The notes beneath the pieces are model-generated. The model saw only the letters and a program-made list of their open reading frames with translations, ran no database searches and had not been told where the DNA came from. Shown here piece after piece: positions 33,579 through 44,953 of a DNA stretch of 64,000 nt. The position numbers and the translations under genes were made by a program. The stretch is taken from the NCBI GenBank assembly GCA_020881915.1, contig JAJFPB010000001.1:1612001-1676000 (forward strand), in the 5' to 3' direction. The stretch comes from Paramyrothecium sp. XJ0827 (taxonomy: Eukaryota > Ascomycota > Sordariomycetes > Hypocreales > Stachybotryaceae). Each line of letters opens with the position of its first letter. Position 1 is the first letter of the stretch.

Positions 33579-36472
33579 CTACCGAATGATAAACTCCCGT
33601 CTCACCATTGGCACTCGTGGGTAGGATCTTTTTGCAACTCCACGACGGATCGCCATATTAATGGTATGGTCCCCCATATCGTACAGGTCAGTATCATCTG
33701 AGCTGGAGTCGCTTTGATCGCTTTGATCTGTTTCGCTCAGCCTGTCCTCATCCCCATTAATCGCCATATTCTCTGGCTTCTCTGAGCCTACTGAATCCAT
33801 GGCTGAGGTTTCCGCAGCGGGTGCATCTTGAGCATAAGACCCAGTGGTAGGCCCTTCGTCAGTTTCGACTGGATTTTCTTGATCAATGCTACTCGCATGA
33901 TACGTTCCTTCGGCCATTGAAGGCTGTTCTACTTCGTTGAGTTCCGCGAGCATGCTTTTTATAAGAGCACTCTCCTCGGCGTCACTAGCCTCGCTGACAC
34001 GTCCTATATTGGAAATGTTAGCTCAACTCTTACGTGGGCTTCTTCGCGACATTCCATACTAATATGCAAATTCTCTATCCACTCTCTATTCTTTCTTTCC
34101 TCTTTTTCTTGCTCTTCGATTAAATCGGCTGCCCATTTCATGGTAGGCCTAGGGCTCTGACGTGGTTCGTTTCGCGAGGAGCCGGCGCGTCTGCGATGCT
34201 TCGGCAAGCGGGTGAGGTCCAAGGTCGGAATGCTTCCAATCCTCTCATACACCCTTCTATTGGGATGTTGAAAATCCTCGACCATGATCAAAATCAACAC
34301 GAATGGGGTTATGGCCCCATCGTTACCGGAAGGGCTGAGCCATGTAATCATAGCTTCCCAGCGTTTCTGATTGTTATGACTCTCGGATAAGATCTCAAAA
34401 ATGGTTTCATGGTCATTGTTTGGCATAGAGTCTAGTTGAATAGAACCCGAGAGCTCGAAGTCTGTATCACCCAGGTCAAGCTGAACAATACCCTCTGTGA
34501 GGTGAAAAGTGAGCGCATCACGGACAGACCATGCTTTTACGTGCAAATAACGTGAAAGCTCAGGACTGCGGCCATTGCTCAAAAACTCAGATAATGGCAT
34601 GCAACGGCCATCTGAGCCAGCGACCGCAACTTCCAACTCTGGGTCTGGCATATCAGGTCGGTCCTGTGACAGGTAGGGAAGTCTGGGAAACACAACATGA
34701 CCAGTGCAGCTAGCCCAGGACCAAGTTGGAAAATCCGTTCGTCTGCGCAGAGTTTGGCGCTCTCGTGGAGTATTCCCAGACATTCTCCAAGCAAGGCTAT
34801 ACCCAAACACCGCAGAGTTGGAAGCAAACCTAGCGTTGGATAGCAAGCCCGTCGTAATCGAGCTTCCGGCTCTGTTGGAAGGTTGATCGTGGTCTAAGTC
34901 GGCGATCGTCTGGGCGAATGGAATGCCCCATACATTTCCCACTGGCTCCTTGGACAATTCAGCAAAGGAATTGAGCGTAGCCTTGATCCCGTTGAGAGCG
35001 TCAGAGTCATATGTCAAGTTCCTCTCAGAGTAATGCTCAATGTGTTCCCAGACCGAACTTGTCTGACTGCCTGTGCGCATGGAAAGACTGTCAGGCAGGA
35101 CTGCCGGCAAAGTATATATCTCAGAGTATTCGCTCTTTAGACAATGAAACGAAACTTGATGAGGCCCGAAGATGAGCTGGCGGTTTGAGAATAGTTCTTC
35201 CTGATATCTGTTCGGAAATCAGTCTCGTCTGAGATTCTGTCAAGGTTTATCGTTTTCTTTCAGAGTCGGAAAATGTTGCCACTTACGTCCAAGCACGAGA
35301 CTTCCACTTGCAATGTGCGCTTCCTGGGAACGGCTCCACAGAGGATACGAGAAGACGGCCATCGATGGTCGCTTGAGCCTGTGGCTCACGAGCTCTTGAG
35401 GAGACACCAGGGAGACCAAACGCAGAATCAGAGCCTGAAGCTGCAACGATTGTAAATGATGCACTGCGATATATTAGGTGCATCTTTGCGAGATGGTCCT
35501 GAAGAGACTTTGAGTCACTTTGTTGGATGCAGAACCTGAATCAGCATTAGCCAGAATCGAGAGTTCGCTTCCAAGGTTTTACCTATCCACCCAGAGAAAG
35601 CGGTATCCTAGCTCCCTTACGGCACACATGGCGTCTTCTATGACTAGAGGCGCCTCGGAAAGTCTGTCTCCAAGTCGTGGACTCTCCATCCGGGAGTCTT
35701 TTTCGGGAGCACCCCAGACATAACTCAATGCTATGTAGTCCATTTCATGAACAGCGGAAACTAGTTCCCTCGTATGACAATCTATGAGGCGGAAGCCATC
35801 AATCAGGGGTTGGGGTCTCACAGATGAGCATTGAATGTGATGGTTCTGACAGGCGCTCAAATAGGCCCGCACCAGATCCCAGTCGATCGAATGGGTAGGT
35901 AATAATCGCGCCGAGTTCATTTGTCCAGAAAAGCTGGATGCTGGATAAATGCTGCCGTAATAGGATATGAAGTCGGACTTGGAATTAGAGACTCTCGCTA
36001 CCTTGAGACCAATAAAAGTTCCGTGCTCTGATTCCTCCCCATCAAGTGTTTGAGGATCAGTCTGAGGCCTCGACTTCGAGAACGTCACGTCTTGCTGAAT
36101 TGGATTAGTGACCAAGTATGTGTCCCAGTACTTGGCCATACTTCCGTGCCCCATGCCATCTCTTTGCTTCCCAGGTGAGATCTTGTCTGCTATCAACTGG
36201 AAGGAACCCGAATCTTCTGCTTCGTTGGTCTGTGCTGGTGAACAGAACCCACAGGTGTCGTGAAAGGAAGCTAGTGAAGAGTTACAGAATGGATTGTATA
36301 CTGCTTCGGCTACTAGGCGACATAGAGGACATGAATGTTTAAGCTGGAGTCTCGGTACTTGACCGAGATCCCGGACTTTATGAGGCATCTTATAGCCGGC
36401 CCGGAAGACCTTGACAAGATCGATGTCCAGGCATTCTTGGCAGGGAACGTTTTCTTCGCTAACGCCACTCAT
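33579..36472 (-). CDS. HET-domain (heterokaryon incompatibility) protein
   Basis: Four exons, 36472-35583, 35535-35287, 35207-34060 and 34003-33579, encode 903 residues. The introns are 47, 79 and 56 bases. HET proteins trigger cell death when unlike hyphae fuse. The HET core starts near residue 245 with YIALSYVWGAPEKD. It continues with EDAMCAVRELGYRFLWVDRF, crosses intron 1 to CIQQSDSK, and ends with the later blocks YRSASFTIVAASG and SRAWTYQEEL. Before the core are two CxxC pairs (CQEC, CPLC) that could bind metal. The C-terminal 140 residues are acidic and Ser-rich (SETDQSDQSDSSSDDTD). The last intron has a GTATGG donor and a GCTAAC branch site. Its ATATAG acceptor supplies an in-frame TAG if the intron is kept, giving a 780-residue form. 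Exons 1-3 are firm; exon 4 is likely. Confidence 0.88.
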
Positions 36473-37451
36473 TTCTTATCTTTGTAGTTCGACTTGACAG
36501 GTCGCCAATAATCAGTCTTCCGCTGTGAAGTACTCATAAATAAGTGATTGAAAATCCTCAGAAGGCCTTAGATTCTTTTTGGAAAGAAGCATTAAGGATT
36601 TGACAAGATCCTCTACATGACTGAGGCATTTAGGAGGAGGGGTATCTATTCCTTGTTTCTCCGCTTCGTTAGGTATAGCCCTACAGAATTGCATAATCAA
36701 TCGTTCGCCGCCTCTGGAGCACAGAGGAACTTCGAATTAATGCAAGTTCCAAGCAGAACAGGGGTGGTATGCGCCCCATGATACTACTTTGGTCTTGTTT
36801 ATGCGACAACTAGCTTCCGAAGGAACTATTTAGAGAATCTTTCAGAACTGTAGTTTGTTAACTTAAAATATCAGTCGCTAAGGTAATATTGTTCTCAAAC
36901 CTTGAAGTAACGCCAGAAGGTGTGAAAATTCGGTCAATGAGCCACAAAATCTTAACCCATATCAGGATTGTCATTCAATCTCTCGATTTGATACAGATTC
37001 TACCACTGAACCGACTGAAGCCTCTCTGATAGTCCTCGAGAACGACTTGTCCGATTTCTTATATATGCCACAGTCCAGAGTCTTGCTGTCTCAGCAGAGG
37101 AATTCGATGCGTTGTCTCCTTTGTTTCGGTTCCATACTCTTAGTAGTTTCCAGTAGCAAGACAGAACACCATATGGATGGATAACATTAGCTAAGCTTCG
37201 AAATGGCAATAATCGTCGCTATCTCCATAGCTTTAGGCTATCGTTGGATAGAGCTGGGAGGTAGATACTAATGAAGAGTGGTCTCCAAACTAGTAATGTA
37301 TAGCATCCAATATAATGCATTGTGGAGATCAAAACAACGCCATTCAGGTGGAAGTAAGAAGTATTTCGACGCATCCTCATGAAAATCATAATTATCTGCC
37401 TATTTGACGAAACACCATTGTTATCGAATGTTTTCAGCATTAATTGCTAAA
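36473..37451. other. AT-rich intergenic region
   Basis: It holds the upstream region of the HET gene and the 3' side of the CBM9-like gene. A 60-codon minus-strand frame (ATG 36694 to stop 36512) has an amphipathic end, DFQSLIYEYFTAED, and could be a lost exon, but no splice partner is found. No gene is called. Confidence 0.4.
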
Positions 37452-38141
37452 TTATACGAATTTGACATGGCCAAAGAACGGTGTCTTGTGGAAGCTTGCC
37501 TCGTCTGGGACGCTCCATGCTCCTAACTCCTGGTTCGGGAAGGTGTCTGGGCCCGTGACAGTCCTAAAGAAGTTGAATCTCCACTTGGTTCCCTTCGCCT
37601 TGCCCACGTCGACGTTGAACAATCCAAGGGGGATCTTGACATCGCTAATCCAGGTCTTGGCTTTCCGGTTGAGCTTTGTCGTGGCCGAAAAGCCGTCGGC
37701 TGCAGGGTTCGAGACAAAGAGGTGGTCAAAGGGTGCCCCCGGCGTCCGCACCTTGGACGGGTTGTACACAAAGGCCTGGTACGTGACGTTGTTGGGGTTC
37801 ACCTCAAACTCGAAGTAAGTCTGCGGGTCTTCCGTGCCGCGGTGGATGAAGGCCTCCATGACCTCGTACGCCCAAATATCGTCATTGGTGCCCTGGTTGG
37901 GGTCAAAGTAGAAATTGGTCTCCTCATATGCAGTGAAGGTGATGGCGATGGACGTATCGGTGTAGCACACATCAGCCTTGGTGAGTGGGAACGGCGCCAA
38001 GGCCGGCACCGACTTGGAGTAGGAGATTGTGCCTTTGCCCGGGCATGCTGGCACTTCGAGGCTAGGAACCTTGGGCTTCGATGCAAAAACTGGACTGACA
38101 AGGCCAGCAGTGGCCACAACCATAATAGGATTGAAGTGCAT
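37452..38141 (-). CDS. Secreted CBM9-like (DOMON-related) carbohydrate-binding protein
   Basis: A single exon of 229 residues. A signal peptide (MHFNPIMVVATAGLVSPVFA) is followed by one beta-sandwich domain. Features are CYTDTSIAITFTAYEETNFY, NDDIWAYEVMEAFIHRG, YFEFEVNPNN and the closing WRFNFFRTV, then FHKTPFFGHVKF at the end. This is the pattern of family 9 carbohydrate-binding modules, which in bacterial xylanases bind sugar chain ends; fungal stand-alone members are secreted and of unknown role. The W-x-Y-E-V-x-E core and FFRT are the most telling marks. No catalytic domain is attached. Likely partners are wall polysaccharides released by the neighbouring glycan-degrading enzymes, which is an inference. 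A TATA box lies about 115 bases upstream. Confidence 0.78.
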   Translation of the reverse strand: MHFNPIMVVATAGLVSPVFASKPKVPSLEVPACPGKGTISYSKSVPALAPFPLTKADVCYTDTSIAITFTAYEETNFYFDPNQGTNDDIWAYEVMEAFIHRGTEDPQTYFEFEVNPNNVTYQAFVYNPSKVRTPGAPFDHLFVSNPAADGFSATTKLNRKAKTWISDVKIPLGLFNVDVGKAKGTKWRFNFFRTVTGPDTFPNQELGAWSVPDEASFHKTPFFGHVKFV

Positions 38142-39850
38142 ATTGGGCGATAGGTGGTAGTAGGCGTCCGAGATGTCTCACACGTTCAGCTGACACAGGA
38201 AAAGGAGCCCAAGGAAGGAGATCTAGCTAAACTTTCAGGCTTACTTTTGTCCTTCTTATACATTCCAGACACTGCCCGCTGGTCTCGTTCCCCACCACGC
38301 CAGCTCCTTCGGTCACAAGGGTTTAAGGTTGCGTGCTGGTGGTAGTAACGCTGCAGCGTCACGTAGCATTCTGCAGCCAGCGCTGGGAGGGCTGGGGTCT
38401 CGGCACTATCATGCATCAAACATTCCCAATCGAGACAAGACTATAGCTTTTATGGATTCGAGCTACTGCACGAAGGATCGGGGTGGCGGCTGCAACCCTA
38501 GCCAGTGGCAAAGATACCGCTGGTTGCCTTCCTTGGTGTGTTCTGGGGTCTGATCCTTTTCATTACAGAGTCGCGTGTTCTATGGTCCTCGGGAAACGGT
38601 CGCTGAGTTAACGGTCAAGGGTATGGGTGGGCTATGTAAGACGGCAAGGGTTTTGCAATCGGAGGATGCCTTGTTCAATTGATTCCCATGCTTTGCATAT
38701 CTAGAAGAGCCTGAAAAAGCATTGGCCATCGCATTCCATAGTTTCCACCTTTAGCACAGAGGACCTATCCCAGGATCTTCTTGGTAGACCCATGTGACCT
38801 CAACGGTTGATGACCCAACTTGTCGATCTGGGGCAGCCGTTAGATAACACTTAACCGTGGGAATAATCCATAAAGAGCAGTGTCTTAATCTAGCGGCCCT
38901 AGGTATAGTCTCATGATTAGAACTGCAGCCAAATTTGGTCACTTGCTGACGTCCACTCGCTACGCTCAAGTACAGTTTTGTCGTTCCTCCCTTCAGTTGG
39001 GCAGCGAACCGCACTACTCGCTTGAACGCAATCACACCGATTGAACTCATGGATATACCGCGATTAAAACACGAACTGAAGCCTACCTGCCAACTTCTCC
39101 AGGCGATAACATAGTTGAGATTTGTTCAGTACAAGCATTTAGCGGATCGATGAAATCCGAAAGGAAGAACTACGAAGGGCCTAATGATGAAATAAAATTA
39201 AACCCAATAATGATAACAAGGGGAAAAAACAGACATTGCCACTTTTATTGGATATTTGGGTTTGCTAGTCGATAGCGCAGGCAATGCAGACCTCTCTTTA
39301 CAAGGTCAAAGTTCTATGGCAGGCTCACTTCGCTTTTGGATCGCGGTTCGTCGGAAATGCAACTGAAGAGTTTTCCGTGCACTCTTTCCTGCAAGTTGCG
39401 TAGGACTAATTAAGTATTCATGAAATTTATTAATCTGATCAATGAACTGCCAACCTTTTCTACTTGAACTTTCAACACGATCGCTGAGCACTATGGTATC
39501 AAACAAGATGACTGTCAGCTTCCTGTTTTCATGAAATGTTCTGTTCCGCGAGACAAACATATAGTGCTAGTCAGACATATGTTTGAGAAACCTCCTAAAC
39601 CAAATTCATGATATCCGTTATGTTGAGTATTTGATCACGAGAGATGGTTTCTCAAGCCAAGAACTGTCTCAAGCGAGGCGATATTTTTGCCGCGAGTACG
39701 CTGTCAGAACTTCGCAAGTACATTTGTATGCTATTGCTTCTTCACCGAAACGGTTCAGCTTCTTGTGGGGCGTTGCACGAAGTCCACTCTCAACATTTGT
39801 TGCTGGTCCATAAACGCATCCTGGGGCATCGTGAAACATCAACAGTCAAT
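38142..39850. other. Intergenic region left of the tRNA
   Basis: It contains the CBM9-like promoter (TATA at 38254-38261) and 1.5 kb with no supported gene. Short frames on both strands have no motifs. Confidence 0.5.
38254..38261 (-). promoter_or_regulatory. TATA box of the CBM9-like gene
   Basis: TATAAG with flanks (GTATAAGA) on the minus strand, about 115 bases before the ATG. Confidence 0.5.
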
Positions 39851-39950
39851 GGCAAGATGGCCGAGTTGGTTATGGCGCCAGGTTAAGGTAACCTTAACAT
39901 GTTATTTCCTGGTGGGGCAACCCTCGTGAGTTCGAGTCTCACTCTTGTCA
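39851..39950 (+). tRNA. tRNA-Leu (anticodon AAG) with an 18-base intron
   Basis: The acceptor stem GGCAAGA (39851-39857) pairs with TCTTGTC (39943-39949), with one G-U pair, and A39950 is the discriminator base. The D-arm runs GCC...GGC. The anticodon stem CCAGG (39878-39882) pairs with CCTGG (39908-39912). The anticodon AAG is at 39885-39887. The intron 39889-39906 sits after position 37, and its CCTTAA can pair with the anticodon loop, as in other nuclear pre-tRNAs. A long variable arm (GGG-GCAA-CCC), typical of leucine tRNA, precedes the T-arm GTGAG-TTCGAGT-CTCAC. A TTTTTT terminator follows at 39959-39964. It decodes CUU, and CUC by inosine. Confidence 0.95.
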
Positions 39951-41337
39951 TCGATTTCTTTTTTGAAGTTATTTCGAAAGAGCTCCGGTGGTTCTGGTGA
40001 GCTATCTCCACGGTCTGGCTCCACGATGGTGGAGATAGTCACGATTAGGGGTCTGCCCTAAATCTTTGCTCGTATCTTTTTTGTTACCCAGAATGCATAA
40101 TGAGCCTGAGGGTAGTGTCTACAGCTTGAAAGTTGTGCTGTAATCCGAAGTTCAGCAGAATGAGTCTTCACTTTTGTGATGGTCCTTGAGGTTTGATCAA
40201 TCGGACTTTGGGTGGGATGACCGGCTTCTTCAATGGGGTTACCCTAGAGTGCGGCCTCATCCAGCGTCCCTCTCCTAGACGAGTAGTAATCTCTGAGAGA
40301 AGTTGTTGGTTACAATATTCATAGCAGGGTATTTAAAGATTACTTGAAAAGATATAAAGGGGTTTGGCAATATGGAAAGCATTATTGTCCGTGCCGTTCA
40401 ACCTTTCGTGTTCACTGCCGACTTGAAAGTCCGTCTCCCTTCCACAAACCCGATCACTAGGCCATAACCAAACGATCTTGTTGTCAATTATATTCTTGAA
40501 CATGATAGCGGCCTCTGTCGCGACCGTTTTATCTAGATTTTATCGCCTTGAGACACCCAGCTTAGCAATGCTCTCGGGCGCTTTCACCATAAGTTGCCAA
40601 CCATGGGATTGTCAGCTGTGCAGACCAAGATCAGGCAACTGGGCAATGCTTGGAATGGCTGATACTCCATTTCACTGGCCTTGGACGATAAGTAGTGCAT
40701 GTAAGTCTTATGCTATATGGTAGCTTGTTGTGGTAGGCTTTGATGAGGAGGAACGATGTGCCCCCTCGTCAGCCCAGGGTGTTTCCAACGCCTCCGACGG
40801 CAGCAGGAAAAAATGCTCGCACCGAGAAACGAAGCATGTCTTCTCAGGAGACTCGTTGTGTTCTGAAAGATCACTGATAGTTACCATATGGCCTTTCGTA
40901 AGGGTTGAAACGATGCTGTCCTCCGGACCTCATTGGTCCATCGGCCACACCCTCAGTTGAGAAGGATCTCGAACAGGTGGTTTTTATCGAGGATGACCGC
41001 GTCGATAGATGTGCGCTAACTAACCACATTCGTGTACTGAAAGATGTGAATATGGGGCCTAGAGATGAACCAAACCAACGCATGGTGTTCCAAGCCAATA
41101 CAACGTCTCACTCAGCAGCAGCGATTGCGTCCCTTCGTCGGCTGGGTAAGGCGATGATGCTTCGATCACGGAGTCTGGGCATTTTATATTGCTGGTAAAG
41201 ACTATCACTGGATTGAAGACTTAAGATGTTAGGACTTGATTGCGAGGTTGCGCTAGGAAAACCAGCTCAGACACCTGATGTGCCCTCTCACACACCGCTT
41301 CAATAGTGTTTCTCGACCGGGTCTGCGGAGTTTGCGC
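39951..41337. other. Intergenic region right of the tRNA
   Basis: It starts with the RNA polymerase III terminator (TTTTTT at 39959-39964). A stretch at about 40960-41130 has a coding-like plus-strand frame (IEDDRVDRCALTNHIRVLKD) without an ATG or splice partners, possibly a relic. Nothing else is recognised. Confidence 0.4.
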
Positions 41338-42824
41338 TCAGCCCTCCCAGACCACTTCGACGAACCAGACCGTCCCGGCGGACCTCCATGCGTTACGCCA
41401 CTTGAACCTGGGGTCTGCCCGCGCAAACAGCGCCTTCCAATCATCGACCTCGCGCTCTCTGGCATTGTTCACCGTCTGCATCAGCACGTCCAAAGTCCTA
41501 AGATGCTTTTCTTCAACAAGCGACAGGCTACCTGGCTCAGGCAGCACTGAATCGTTGATCAGGATGCGCGCCCCTGGGCGTAGAACAGGGATGAGCCCTT
41601 GCAATATCTTCACTGCGTACTTGTCAGAGAAGGCATGGAAAATGTGTCGAAAGAAGTATGCTTCTGCTACAATTGGCTGCGGTTGGAAGAAGTCGTGCGT
41701 GGCAAGCTTCACGCGCTCTGCCAGATGTTTCGGTATCCTTTCCAGGACTTCCGGGGAATGCTTTCCGGGCAGCTCTTGAACTACGAAGGACAGATGTGGG
41801 AAAGCTTCTGCTAATGCGAAAGCCACAAACCCATCGTTACCACCAAGCTGATCAACAAGTCATTAGTTTCTTCGGAGGGAACGGACACATAGCGTGAGCA
41901 ACACATACATCGACAATGGTAGCTTTTCCAAGATCCACCCAGGGATATCCTTGGATGGTGTGCTTTACTTCAAAGTCTTCTCGGGAGCTGTTCGCTCGCA
42001 TGGATAAGTCGAATCGCTTGGAGCGGCGCTCATCTGCTTTCACATGTTGGAAAAAGGGAAGCGTGTGATTGAACGCAATGTTGACAGCCTGGAAACATGA
42101 GGGTCAGCAAGGAAAAATATGGTCGGGCATTAACCTCGCTCTTACCGTCTCGTTAGACTCCTCCGACGCAGGCCATCTTCTCATCGCTGGTATGGTATAG
42201 GCGATGGGCAGGAAGAGATCGGTGGTGTACATGCCCAGCCAACCGGCCAGTGCCTCATCTTCCAATAGCAACAGAGAAGCCCTGTTGTGGGCAACAAACC
42301 CGACAGATGGCTCATCGAATAGTTTATTGACGATGGCCAGGCGGATCAACCGGCGCAGATCGGAGTACAGCACCATAATGCCTGTCAGGCGATTGACTTC
42401 CGAGGCAAGGTCAATATACGAAATGGTTCCTGAGCGGGGAACTGCTTCCGCAATTCGAAACTCAGAGACGGCTTGCAGCGCTATGTAGCTGATCGACTGA
42501 CGACAGGATTAGAGGAGCGAGGCCACATGACTTTGATGGACCTACATCCCAAGCAAGCGTCTTTAGTCCTTCACGCGGGCCGACAGTGAGGTCATGTAAC
42601 TCTTGTGTCAGGGCAATAATCTCCTTCCTTGCTCTCGAAGCATCACTGTCTGCTTCTACCATTGGAAAATCTGCCAAGCCAGAGGGATCAAAGGATGGAG
42701 CGTCGAGGCCTTTGGCATGTAGGTATTCGGTAAGGATGCGGGTATTCTCTTCGATGCCTTGAGACAGGCTTGTTAATCTCTTCAAGCCCGCCTCGGCACC
42801 CAGGTTTGGTGATAGATCGTCCAT
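41338..42824 (-). CDS. SAM-dependent O-methyltransferase (fungal secondary-metabolism type)
   Basis: Four exons, 42824-42546, 42496-42146, 42088-41909 and 41847-41338, encode 439 residues, with introns of 49, 57 and 61 bases, all in phase 0. It transfers a methyl group from S-adenosylmethionine to a hydroxyl of a small, probably aromatic, molecule. An N-terminal dimerisation/winged-helix half (ELHDLTVGP, VNRLTGIMV) is followed by the SAM-binding motif IVD/LGGNDGFVAFALA, which splicing restores. Then come HDFFQPQPIVAEAYFFRHIF, ILINDSVLPEPGSLSL and the NAREREVDDWKALFARADPR block with the catalytic-region residues. It belongs to the class of fungal polyketide and sterigmatocystin-type methyltransferases. 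No polyketide synthase, NRPS, P450 or regulator lies in the window, so no pathway can be assigned. A TATA-like box lies about 95 bases upstream. Confidence 0.92.
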
Positions 42825-44953
42825 GATCGCGGGTTGGGCAAGAAGAAGTATGATGGAAGGGGGCTACAGTAGCTAGTTGACAATTTAATGGTATGAGTGG
42901 AAGGAATCGAGGCTTGAATATATATGTACACGAAACTGGCATTCCTTCGTGACTTACAGGAGCGCTCTTGAATGGTCTACACCCTCATCATTGAACATGC
43001 GCGCCTTTTGTACACGATAGCTCTGCAATACTGCGAAGTGGTGTACATTTGGACAGGCCTATTCGTTAAAAATCACGAACTCCAGTAAGAAGTATCCGGA
43101 AACTGTGATATTGCAGAATATGCTACGCTTGAACGGTTTTCGCATGCATCTATGCCTGTCACCGAGGTCAGCTCGGTGGGCGCGAGCAAGGGCAACCATC
43201 GAATGATGCAGTTCGTGGCGCTAAAGCGTTCGGATAAGGAGACAGGGGCCTTGCATTAGTGTGCCATAATAACATGACGCTGGTGATGACCCAAGCGCTT
43301 GCTTTTGTGATGAGAGTCTGGAAGAAAGGCCCCTGGGATTGGTGTCGACGCCTGGCCAATGCATAGATAACCGAACTCGGATGTTGAAGGTTCTGCCAAC
43401 CCCGGCACTGTAAGCAAGGCCGGGCGTTCAGTCCTGGGAACTTCAGTAAGTCGTGCGCAAGCAGCTCACAGAAGTCGATTCGCATGGCGACGATGTGACT
43501 AAATTTGACGTCTAGTGCTCGTCAGATACCGACTAAGTGACAGTAAATGCTTACCGAGGGGCGAAGTCACTTGAGCGCAGCCAGTATCAGGCACAGAGTA
43601 AAATGGGGAATGCATTTAATGTTACAGCAAACATCATGGGCATTCTGAATGACGGAAGCAATCAGACCATTCAGTTCAGGTCGAGGACAGAGTATGAGAT
43701 CTCAAGGAGGGGGGGGTTTCCGGTCTGGTCAGTCAGGCCAGCCAAATCGTGGCTGTACGCATTGATTCGGTGTCCAGCGCCCCGCTTCTCAACGTAACAT
43801 TACCAGCGGAAGACAGTGCCTGATGACGGTGGACGTATGGAAGTTAGCCGCTTCGGACTCAGTCGCTCATACTGCCCAGTCCGGCGGTAATTTCTGCTGT
43901 CAAGCCTCGCCCAGAGCGGTGCGTTAGTTGTGCAACTGTGTTGTTCCTAGGTGACGGAACATGTTGCATTTGATCAGCCAACGTATGGCCAATCACATCA
44001 TTTGTGACGGATTCTTAATTTGAACTTGATCTGGCCTGTGTGACTCGAAATGCCAAGTCGTCGGGTTGATATACGTGAGGCTGTACAGAGCTATGGAGGA
44101 TGTAAATATTTCAAGCTACCTCTAGGTGTTAGAACCGACCATCTGTTCTGCAAGGAGGCAACAGCCATAGCCTCGTACCTAGCAATTGGCAACTTAACCT
44201 TAAGGTAGCCATAGCGCTCTGAGGTGCCCCATTGTTACAAACCACAGGGCAGGTACCTCGTCTGGCACCAATTTTGCCTGCAGAAACAAGTACCGGCATA
44301 GCCTAGGCACCTCCTCCCAAAGGGAATGTACTTGACTCCGTACGCAAAACTCACTCTTGGCATCCACGATCTCTCCTCTTGACTACCTTACCATACTGCT
44401 CAGCCAATTTTGCTGTCAATCAGTTCAAGTCTACGGGACAACTTTTCGTGAACGCAAGCCACGCTACCCAGCGACCATGGTGTGCCAGCTTAACCTGATG
44501 GCATCTCTAAATTTCCGGCACCTGCAGCCTGCAGCCTGGTCGTCTCCCGACCCCTGCAACCACTGGGCGCCGCCCCCCGGCTGACCCCATCAGCCTTGCA
44601 GTCTCAGCACTTTGTTCCTCAGCTGAGAACGGATCATCTCGACACTACGCAGCCTGATTTCTATCCCGCACCTTCTTGTCCATCAAGCCGCTCCTCGGTT
44701 CCGTGTCGTCTCCAGTGAGTGGACTTGTGCAGCTTGATCAGAGCTTCCCGTCCTCACAGAGCAGTCTTGCGGCTGCTGGGACGCAACCTCTGGTCGTCGC
44801 GTCCCACGAATCCCATGCCTCAGCCGCCCGATCGAGCCGAGCCTGAACGAGACGAGACCTGCCGTGACGAATCGCCTTTGCCTCTACGACACTGATCCCA
44901 ATGCCAGCGGCGAGACTATCCACCCTTTACTGAACCTCAAGACCACTTCCAAC
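42825..44953. other. Intergenic region between divergent genes
   Basis: It holds the methyltransferase promoter (TATATAT at about 42919-42925) on the left and the leader of the gene at 44954 on the right. A GGTACC site lies at 44252-44257, with several AGGTGCC/TAGGCACC relatives nearby. No gene is seen in the 2.1 kb. Confidence 0.5.
42914..42925 (-). promoter_or_regulatory. TATA-like box of the O-methyltransferase gene
   Basis: ATATATATTCAA on the minus strand, about 95 bases before the methyltransferase ATG. Confidence 0.5.
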
